Part shown: positions 1-4,595 of the stretch, one piece after another
Numbering within the stretch: position 1 is the stretch's first letter
How the letters are laid out: every line of letters starts with the position of its first letter
Assembly: GCA_033721915.1 (NCBI GenBank)
Contig: JAWWAC010000084.1
Coordinates: 1-10,118, forward strand
Length of the DNA stretch: 10,118 bases
Direction: 5' to 3'
From: REBR01 sp033721915
Lineage (GTDB): Bacteria > Pseudomonadota > Gammaproteobacteria > Pseudomonadales > Oleiphilaceae
Program-made: the position numbers and the translations under genes
Notes under the pieces: model-generated
Databases searched by the model: none
The model's input: the letters and a program-made list of their open reading frames with translations, nothing else
Told to the model about the DNA's origin: nothing

Positions 1-1204
1 GGGCAAAGGACAGCAGCACACCCTGTGAGACGGCGCCGATTTCAATGGCGTACTCGGTGAGAAGGCTGCCCGGCACCCACCCCATCAGTCGGCCCAGCCA
101 GAGCACCCCTCCCACCAGCAGTGCCAGCCAGGCGGTGACAAAATAACGCCCGCTGGTGTCACCACCACGCCAAACCAGAAGCGCCACTAACAGCATGGCG
201 ATGCACACCGGCAGACTCAACCAGACCGTCAACCTCGTGACCAGCCCATAGGGCAACACCAGGCTGGCCGCCAGCAGCAACAGTGCCATCCCGGCCAGCA
301 GCTGCATCAGTTGATGGCCTCTGGGCATGGTGCTGGTGAGCTTGAGAAACTGGTCGGCAAAGAGGCAGAAAAACAGCAGCACCAGTGGCGAGGTGGAGAG
401 AATCACCTGTTCGTGCAGCGTCGGCGCCTCCGGAAACAGGTACTGGAAGGCGATACCGTGGAGCCCCATCATCAGCAGCAGCAGTGAGGCCATGCTCAAC
501 ACATAGTAAAAGAAGCTGCGCTCGCGCAGTGAGTGGAACAGGAAGAGGTTGAAAATCACCATCAAGAGCAGCATGCCGTAGAACATGCCACGGCCAACGG
601 CCTCCAGGTGGCTGGCTTCATGGAACGCCTCGGGCTGCCACAATTGCAGAGGCACCTGATGGGATCCACGGGTCTGTATCCGCAGGTAAACGGACTGGGT
701 GTCACCGGAATCCAGTGTCAGCGGAAAGGCAAAAATCCGGTGCGGGACGACACGACTGTCGTGAGGCAGGCTGTCGCCGGTATGCTGTTGTTCCAGCAGC
801 TCACCGGCGGGGGAGAGGCGGTAATAGCGGATATCATCCAGCAGCGGGTAGTTGATCACCAGCAGCCGTTCCAGCGCCCGGTCCTGATCGTTGGTCAGTA
901 TCAGGCGGTACCAGATCGCATCCTGGTCGTAGCCCAGGTTGGCGCCGGAGCGGGGCAGCGTTTTCCATTGCTCCTCCATGGCCGGGCCGGTGAGGGATTC
1001 CAGTGTCTGCGTCTCCTCCCCCTCCTTGAGGTATTCCAGATGACCGGTCAGTGGCTGGTGGTCGCGATTCTCCACCACCAGTGGCTGCAGCCCCATCAAC
1101 AGCGGCAGCAGGCACAGCAGTGGCAGGATGCGCACCATCCGCCATCGCCGGCCTGTTGCCAGGTTTTCAGGCACCCTCTCGTTGCCCGTCTGAACTGCGG
1201 TCAT
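1..1204 (-). CDS. 7TMR-DISM membrane sensor protein (3' end outside window)
   Basis: The visible 401 N-terminal residues show a hydrophobic signal anchor at about 24-42. A periplasmic beta-rich domain follows at about 55-190, with the GANLGYDQDAIWYR-type segment (88-100) typical of 7TMR-DISMED2. Then comes a run of membrane segments from about residue 204, opening with GRGMFYGMLLLMVIFNLFLF, the hallmark of the 7TMR-DISM_7TM module. Six full segments and part of a seventh are seen before the window edge cuts the gene. Proteins of this family sense extracellular, often carbohydrate-like, ligands and pass the signal to a cytoplasmic output domain such as GGDEF, histidine kinase or PP2C. That output domain lies beyond base 1, so the output type is unknown. 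The ATG start is fixed by AGGAG (1210-1214) five bases upstream. A TATACT -10-like element is at 1265-1270 but has no convincing -35. Family assignment is firm. Confidence 0.88.
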   Translation of the reverse strand, partial: MTAVQTGNERVPENLATGRRWRMVRILPLLCLLPLLMGLQPLVVENRDHQPLTGHLEYLKEGEETQTLESLTGPAMEEQWKTLPRSGANLGYDQDAIWYRLILTNDQDRALERLLVINYPLLDDIRYYRLSPAGELLEQQHTGDSLPHDSRVVPHRIFAFPLTLDSGDTQSVYLRIQTRGSHQVPLQLWQPEAFHEASHLEAVGRGMFYGMLLLMVIFNLFLFHSLRERSFFYYVLSMASLLLLMMGLHGIAFQYLFPEAPTLHEQVILSTSPLVLLFFCLFADQFLKLTSTMPRGHQLMQLLAGMALLLLAASLVLPYGLVTRLTVWLSLPVCIAMLLVALLVWRGGDTSGRYFVTAWLALLVGGVLWLGRLMGWVPGSLLTEYAIEIGAVSQGVLLSFA

Positions 1205-1305
1205 TACTGCTCCTGAAGGCCCGCTTCGAAATCGGTATTTCGGATTCAATGGACCCGGCACTGAAGTATAGACAGACCGTTATAGTTTGCTGACTCCGTT
1301 CAGGA

Positions 1306-1800
1306 TCAATCCCTCTTTTTGGGCGTCCAGGCCCAGAGCATCTCGATGAGAATGGGCTCACGGCCCTCACCATCGGTGATGGTCACCGGCACCAGTGTCT
1401 CGCCTTTCTCCGTGTCACGGATCATGGCGGCCTGGTCGGGGCTGAGACTGGCGATCACCCGCATATCCCCCTTGGCCCGCTTCACATAGTCGCCCCGTAT
1501 GGTCTTGATCACCGGTACACGGTCATCGGGGACATTCTGCCCCACCAGAAAACCGGTGGCGGACTCGGCCATCAACAGGCTGGCCACGGCGTGGACACTG
1601 CCGATGTGGTTCTGCACCCGGCGGCGGTTTTTCAGTTCAATCACGCAGCGGTCCGGAGTCAGTGTGGCGATACGGATACCCACTGTGCCGGTAAAGGGCA
1701 CCATGCGTCCGAAAAAGCGGGTCAGTGCCTGGCTGCGGGCAAAGGCCGGCAGACGGTTGATGGTGGCAACGATGCGACTGAGTCGGTTGGCGCTGGCCAT
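1306..1800 (-). CDS. Hotdog-fold thioesterase, DUF4442/PaaI-like
   Basis: A 164-aa protein of the size and pattern of single-domain hotdog proteins of the DUF4442/PaaI-like group. Residues around NHIGSVHAVASLLMAESATG match the conserved hotdog helix, where the N-H-x-G motif lies near the substrate thioester in related enzymes. The likely role is hydrolysis of an acyl-CoA, or binding of one. The substrate cannot be read from sequence. The ATG at 1800 is preferred over an in-frame TTG two codons upstream because AGGAG (1808-1812) sits seven bases before the ATG. It is divergent from the acyl-CoA-binding protein gene, so both genes may draw on the same acyl-CoA pool; this link is inference. No terminator is evident in the 101 bp before the sensor gene downstream, so read-through is possible. 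Confidence 0.82.
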   Translation of the reverse strand: MASANRLSRIVATINRLPAFARSQALTRFFGRMVPFTGTVGIRIATLTPDRCVIELKNRRRVQNHIGSVHAVASLLMAESATGFLVGQNVPDDRVPVIKTIRGDYVKRAKGDMRVIASLSPDQAAMIRDTEKGETLVPVTITDGEGREPILIEMLWAWTPKKRD

Positions 1801-1807
1801 GGTCAAG

Positions 1808-1812
1808 CTCCT
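1808..1812 (-). promoter_or_regulatory. Ribosome binding site deciding the thioesterase start
   Basis: On the minus strand this reads AGGAG, seven bases before the ATG at 1800. An alternative TTG at 1806 would be only one base from it, too close for initiation, so the ATG is chosen. Confidence 0.75.
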
Positions 1813-1882
1813 GTGACATGGGCGGGAAAGAGGCCAAGACTACCCGATTTATCGCCTTTGGCCCACCATGCCGTAACGGGAC

Positions 1883-1911
1883 ATGACCTGACCGGCCTGC
1901 GCGGCTATAAT
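1883..1911 (+). promoter_or_regulatory. Sigma-70 promoter of the acyl-CoA-binding protein gene
   Basis: ATGACC (1883-1888), a four-of-six match to TTGACA, is followed after exactly 17 bp by a perfect TATAAT (1906-1911). Transcription would start near 1918, giving an untranslated leader of about 60 nt before the ATG at 1980. No operator-like repeat is visible around it. Confidence 0.65.
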
Positions 1912-1979
1912 CACAGGCGATTGCCCCGAACGTGGTGACTATTCACCCTTTCCAAGACCGGCTCTACAAGGTGATATGC

Positions 1980-2252
1980 ATGAGTGATCTGAAAGAACAA
2001 TTCGATAACGCCGTTAAATACGTCCAGACCGCGGAAGGGGACTTCGAGCCCTCCAATGACCTCAAACTGCAGTTCTATGCCCTTTACAAACAGGCCACTG
2101 AAGGGGATGTGAAAGGCAAGAAGCCCGGCATGCTGGATGTGGTAGGTCGGGCCAAGTACAGCGCCTGGGAGAAGCACAAGGGCACCAGCCCGGAAAAGGC
2201 CATGCAGCAGTATATTGACCTGCTGGAAGAGCAAAAGAAGAAAAACGGCTGA
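1980..2252 (+). CDS. Acyl-CoA-binding protein (ACBP)
   Basis: A 90-aa cytosolic four-helix protein that binds medium/long-chain acyl-CoA esters, buffering and transporting them. The length is that of classical ACBPs. Family motifs are clear: FYALYKQATEGD (32-43), KPGMLDVVGRAKYSAW (48-63) and AMQQYI (74-79). By alignment with bovine ACBP the ligand residues are present: Tyr33, Tyr36, Lys37, Lys59 and Tyr78, corresponding to Tyr28, Tyr31, Lys32, Lys54 and Tyr73. The ATG at 1980 is chosen because AAGGTGA (1968-1974) lies five bases before it and the protein then begins exactly where the family does. An upstream GTG at 1932 would add 16 non-conserved residues. The gene is monocistronic, with its own promoter, and divergent from a thioesterase gene. 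ACBP is sporadic in bacteria but well known in proteobacteria. Confidence 0.93.
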   Translation: MSDLKEQFDNAVKYVQTAEGDFEPSNDLKLQFYALYKQATEGDVKGKKPGMLDVVGRAKYSAWEKHKGTSPEKAMQQYIDLLEEQKKKNG

Positions 2253-2363
2253 TTTCGCCGGACTGTCTCCTGCTCCGCTTCGTGCCTTGCCCCAGGCACT
2301 GCCACAGCGGGGCAGAGACGCCATAAAAGGTCGCTTTGGCAACCTCTGGTGTCCTTCATGGTT

Positions 2364-2392
2364 TTGTCATAGAATGCGCCTACTCTGACAAT
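2364..2392 (+). promoter_or_regulatory. Sigma-70 promoter of the integrase-domain gene
   Basis: TTGTCA (2364-2369, five of six matches), a 17-bp spacer and GACAAT (2387-2392, four of six matches) form a plausible promoter. The predicted start is near 2399, leaving a leader of about 20 nt that holds the AGGGA ribosome site at 2404-2408. Its presence supports the small downstream ORF being an expressed gene, not debris. Confidence 0.6.
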
Positions 2393-2417
2393 AACAAGAA
2401 CCCAGGGACAGACAGCC

Positions 2418-2753
2418 ATGAGCATCCCGGAAGCGCTCGAACAGAGCCAGACCGGCCTGCACAAACAACTTGAGCAGGCCATAGCACAACACCCCCTCCG
2501 CCCCAGAACCCGGCATATCTACCAGCACTGGATCAGCCGTTTTGTGCTCTTCCATGGCATGCCAAGCCCGGAGAATCTGCAGGGTGAGCATGCCCGTGAA
2601 TTTCTCAGTGAACTGACCCAGCGGCTGGGTGCCTCAAGGGCCACCCGCAATCAGGCGGGTAATGCACTGAGCTTCTTTTACCGCCATGTGCTGAACCAGC
2701 CCGACCCCCTGGAAAGCCCTCTTTCAGAGCCACTTACTGCGGCTGTGTCCTGA
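2418..2753 (+). CDS. Stand-alone integrase N-terminal SAM-like domain protein
   Basis: A 111-aa protein. Residues about 26-93 (LRPRTRHIYQHWISRFVLFHG ... TRNQAGNALSFFYRHVL) match the N-terminal SAM-like core-binding domain of tyrosine recombinases (Phage_int_SAM_4 type). They look particularly like the start of integron integrases, where an L-R-T-x-x-x-Y-x-x-W-I-x-x-F-x-x-F-H-G pattern is followed by NQALNAL-F-YR. In full integrases this domain clamps the attachment-site DNA. The catalytic domain with its R-H-R-Y residues is absent: the frame ends 18 residues after the domain, and the following DNA is taken by a gene on the other strand, overlapping by 20 bp. It has its own promoter and a weak AGGGA ribosome site nine bases before the ATG. 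It may be a domesticated DNA-binding domain or the remnant of a lost integrase. The fold assignment is good; the function is unknown. Confidence 0.75.
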   Translation: MSIPEALEQSQTGLHKQLEQAIAQHPLRPRTRHIYQHWISRFVLFHGMPSPENLQGEHAREFLSELTQRLGASRATRNQAGNALSFFYRHVLNQPDPLESPLSEPLTAAVS

Positions 2754-3180
2754 TACTGTGGTCCGGCCCCGCCTGCCGGCCATTCTGGTTCAGCGGAATC
2801 CGGGGCACCATGGGAGCGGGCCTTAACTGCTGACGCAGCTCCTGGTCTTCCAGAAGCAGCTGCAGCTGCTGGTAGCGGATCAGTCGCTGTGGCTGCGAAC
2901 CGGAGAAGTTCTCGCTGTAAAACACCGGCTCCACCAGAACGTCCACAAACGCCTCTTCCGTGAACGCCTCCGGCGGCAGACCCTGCAGTGCCGACTCGCT
3001 CAGTTGCTCCGGATCCAGTGGTGACAACGGGATGTTCTCCACCGTGGATGGGGCGGGGGCCTGCTCCGGCTCCGTTCTCTTGGTTCGCTGCTGTTGTGTC
3101 TCCTGGCTCTGCCCCAGAGCCGGCATAGCCAGCATGAGCGCCGCAAGGAGCCACTGGCACTGAGATTGTCTGACGTTCAT
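2734..3180 (-). CDS. Hypothetical exported protein
   Basis: A 148-aa protein with no family I recognise. The N-terminus (MNVRQSQCQWLLAALMLAMPALGQSQ) has the build of a Sec signal peptide: a short charged part, a hydrophobic stretch at 10-20 and a plausible cleavage after Gly23 or Ser25. The mature part is low-complexity and Gln/Pro/Glu-rich at 26-75, then has a short segment with predicted structure (EAFVDVLVEPVFYSENF) and a Gln/Leu-rich helix at about 96-121. A periplasmic location is inferred. The ATG at 3180 is chosen because it begins the signal peptide and has AGGGA nine bases upstream. Upstream in-frame ATGs at 3210 and 3324 would bury the signal peptide and lack a ribosome site. It lies 161 bp downstream of greB on the same strand and converges with the integrase-domain gene. 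Confidence 0.6.
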   Translation of the reverse strand: MNVRQSQCQWLLAALMLAMPALGQSQETQQQRTKRTEPEQAPAPSTVENIPLSPLDPEQLSESALQGLPPEAFTEEAFVDVLVEPVFYSENFSGSQPQRLIRYQQLQLLLEDQELRQQLRPAPMVPRIPLNQNGRQAGPDHSIRTQPQ

Positions 3181-3313
3181 GAACCCGGTTCCCTCTGCCT
3201 GTCTGTTCATCCATGGTAAGGACAGCGGCCGGCGGGAAATGGTTATGGCATCACGCTTTGCGGCAATACCACCCTGCCGGCAACCGATAAGACAGCCGAA
3301 ATGGGAATTCGTG

Positions 3314-3330
3314 CACGCCGTCACGGCGTG
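3314..3330 (-). other. Perfect 7-bp hairpin after greB
   Basis: On the minus strand this reads CACGCCG-TGA-CGGCGTG, a perfect stem with a three-base loop, 11 bp past the greB stop. No T-run follows on either strand, so it is not a canonical intrinsic terminator. It could stabilise the greB mRNA end or pause polymerase. Confidence 0.4.
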
Positions 3331-3341
3331 ATGTGCCGGGG

Positions 3342-3890
3342 CTACTGATAGCGAATGCCCCGGACCTGCCAGAGACGGGGCCCCTGTGGGGTGGGTACCC
3401 GCACTCCATCCCCCACCTCACGCTGCAGCAGGCTGCGGGCCAATGGCGCATCAATGCTCAGGTAGCCCTGGCTGATATCCGCCTCGTCGGGCCCCACCAG
3501 ACGGTACTCCAGTGTCTCTCCGGCGTCGTTCTCCAGGCGCACCCAGGCGCCGAAGAACACCTTGTGCTGATCCCGCGGCAGGTCCCGCACCACAGTCAGC
3601 TCCGCCAGACGCTTGTCGAGAAAGCGCACCCGCCGGTCGATCTCCCGCAACTGTTTCTTGCCGTAGATGTACTCCGCGTTCTCGGAGCGGTCCCCCTGGG
3701 CCGCCGCCTCCGACACCGAGCGGGTGACCTCGGGGCGCTTTTCCTTCCACAGGTAGCGCAGCTCGGCGCGCAGTGCCCGCTCCCCCTCCGGGGTGATATA
3801 GCAGGCGCCACGGCGGCGCACGGTGGCCCTGGGGCGGACTCCGTTACTGGCGGTGTGCTTGTTCGGGGTCGGATCGGTCGGATTTGCCAT
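3342..3890 (-). CDS. greB: Transcription elongation factor GreB
   Basis: A 182-aa cytosolic factor that enters the RNA polymerase secondary channel and stimulates cleavage of the backtracked transcript 3' end. The N-terminal coiled coil (about residues 31-103) contains GDRSENAEYIYGKKQLREIDRRVRFL, the GreB signature; Asp67 and Glu70 at the tip are the acidic residues that coordinate the cleavage Mg2+. The C-terminal FKBP-like domain (about 104-182) holds the usual DEADISQGYLSIDAPLARSLL segment. GreB is preferred over GreA because of the KRPEVT and ENAEYIYGK-x-x-LREIDRR stretches. It has an unconserved 28-residue lead-in before the ACYITPEG start of the domain, longer than the E. coli protein's. 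ATG 3890 has GGGAG upstream at a suitable distance. Upstream lie a 16-bp tandem repeat and a strongly terminated structured RNA that could be its leader. Confidence 0.95.
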   Translation of the reverse strand: MANPTDPTPNKHTASNGVRPRATVRRRGACYITPEGERALRAELRYLWKEKRPEVTRSVSEAAAQGDRSENAEYIYGKKQLREIDRRVRFLDKRLAELTVVRDLPRDQHKVFFGAWVRLENDAGETLEYRLVGPDEADISQGYLSIDAPLARSLLQREVGDGVRVPTPQGPRLWQVRGIRYQ

Positions 3891-3920
3891 GGCAGTTCAC
3901 TCCCTTTGCGGCCATTACTG

Positions 3921-3952
3921 TATAACGCCATCGTTTTGCAACGCCACCGTTT
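3921..3952. repeat. 16-bp tandem direct repeat in the greB promoter region
   Basis: Two head-to-tail 16-bp units, TATAACGCCATCGTTT (3921-3936) and TGCAACGCCACCGTTT (3937-3952), agree at 13 of 16 positions. They lie 31-62 bp before the greB ATG. On the minus strand the proximal unit ends in GTTATA, giving a TATACA -10-like hexamer at its edge. The pair may be a double operator or a small duplication of a promoter segment. Confidence 0.6.
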
Positions 3953-3986
3953 CGGACGCCGCCGGGGCCGGAGCCATTACCACGGG

Positions 3987-4014
3987 AAAAAAAAGACCCC
4001 GCGGAAGCGGGGTC
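3987..4014 (-). terminator. Intrinsic terminator upstream of greB
   Basis: On the minus strand an 8-bp perfect stem GACCCCGC/GCGGGGTC with a TTCC loop is followed directly by eight T. The plus strand has no T-run on its exit side, so it works only for minus-strand transcription. No protein gene reads into it: the next minus-strand gene ends 580 bp away, beyond an opposing gene. It therefore terminates a separate RNA starting between it and about 4330. Confidence 0.88.
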
Positions 4015-4176
4015 AGGCTAGCACTGTTATCGGAGGGTTTAACAGAGAGCACCAGACCGGCTTTCGCCAGCCTGAGTCTCAACTCTAGGCCAGGGTCGGT
4101 TACGGCGTCTTGTCCCCGCCGTTACGGCGGAGTCAGACAGGAACCGCTGCATTAGGTTGAGCACTCTAATTCTTCC
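3987..4176 (-). ncRNA. Candidate structured small RNA or greB leader RNA
   Basis: Read on the minus strand, the region folds almost completely. Bases 4166-4153 pair with 4087-4074 in a 13-bp closing stem with bulges only at 4162 and 4084. Inside it, 4146-4097 form a long hairpin: CGGTT/AACCG, GTCT/AGAC and CTCCGCCG/CGGCGGGG with a TAA loop. Directly stacked on the closing stem, 4073-4054 form AGGCTGGC-GAAA-GCCGGTCT, eight pairs capped by a GNRA loop. Then 4045-4024 form CTGTTA/TAACAG with a CCCTCC-bearing loop, and the terminator ends the RNA. Three G-U pairs in these helices would be A-C mismatches if the plus strand were transcribed, which supports the strand. A TATACG hexamer (4188-4183) would give a start near 4176 and an RNA of about 190 nt, but no good -35 is seen, so the 5' end is uncertain. 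It matches no RNA family I recognise. Confidence 0.65.
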
Positions 4177-4334
4177 CGTTAGCGTATAGGTCAATCAAGC
4201 CCGCACCCTGGGCGACCCCAGCGGTCACTCCACGGGCGCAGACATCATTGCCGCCGCCCCTGCAGCAGGCCAACCTCGCAGCAATCCACTACGGGGCCGG
4301 CGCCAGTGAAAACCACCCAGAAAGGAGTTACCCC
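4177..4334. other. Intergenic region upstream of the small plus-strand gene
   Basis: This stretch must hold the start signals of the candidate RNA (minus strand) and of the 86-aa protein gene (plus strand). On the plus strand CTGGG-CGAC-CCCAG is a small hairpin near 4208-4221, enclosed by GCCCG/CGGGC arms (4199-4203 and 4233-4237). TATAGG at 4185-4190 is a -10-like element with no suitable -35. I see no gene in it. The clearest element is AGGAG at 4323-4327, the ribosome site of the next gene. Confidence 0.4.
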
Positions 4335-4595
4335 ATGAACCGCAAGAAACTCGTTGATACCGCACTGCAGGGCCTGGACAACCTGGGCTATCAGCTGGCC
4401 AGTCTGGGCATCACCAACCGCGTCAACCGCCACAGCCTGATTGCACTGGCCATGGCCGAACAAAAGCGCTTTGAAGGGGAGCTGGACAGCCTCAATGCCC
4501 GCGTCGGCTTCTACCGCCACCGTGCCGAGCAGACCGCTGAACAGCTGCTCAAGCCGGTGCAGGCTCTGCGCAGCCGTTTCGAAAGCAAGGCTTAA
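4335..4595 (+). CDS. Hypothetical 86-aa helical protein
   Basis: I do not recognise a family. The protein begins MNRKKLVDTALQGLDNLG, has a mildly hydrophobic central part (about 18-40, LASLGITNRVNRHSLIALAM) and then a long charged amphipathic helix (about 41-84) with heptad-like spacing suited to a coiled coil. There is no signal peptide or clear membrane segment, so it is probably cytosolic and may oligomerise. Basic and acidic residues are balanced. The ATG has an excellent AAAGGAG ribosome site seven bases upstream, which argues strongly that it is a real gene. A reading-frame extension to 4248 lacks such a site. It is convergent with the sensor kinase gene, the two stop codons sharing TTAA at 4592-4595, and divergent from the structured RNA. 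Confidence 0.72.
   Translation: MNRKKLVDTALQGLDNLGYQLASLGITNRVNRHSLIALAMAEQKRFEGELDSLNARVGFYRHRAEQTAEQLLKPVQALRSRFESKA

Noticed and set aside
2283..2315. Overlapping small hairpins after the acyl-CoA-binding protein gene as a terminator
   Set aside because: Three alternative 5-6 bp stems can form, but no T-run follows on the plus strand, so intrinsic termination is not supported.
2754..3341. Search for a decayed integrase catalytic domain downstream of the SAM-like domain gene
   Set aside because: No R-H-R-Y-type segments are evident in the plus-strand frames; the region is occupied by a plausible minus-strand gene.
3333..4088. Long plus-strand open frame opposite greB
   Set aside because: It is antisense to greB, whose protein matches its family end to end. 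The plus-strand product has no recognisable domain and runs into the terminator and RNA region.
3987..4176. Assignment of the structured RNA as 6S RNA, tmRNA, SRP RNA or a c-di-GMP riboswitch
   Set aside because: The length suits 6S and the GAAA loop recalls c-di-GMP-I aptamers, but the defining sequences of each (6S central bubble, tmRNA acceptor and T-loop, SRP GGAA/symmetric loop, GEMM core) are not present.
4245..4520. Minus-strand open frame of 91 codons that might feed the terminator at 3987
   Set aside because: It is the shadow of the plus-strand 86-aa gene, which has a strong ribosome site. It has no ribosome site of its own and ends 230 bp before the terminator.
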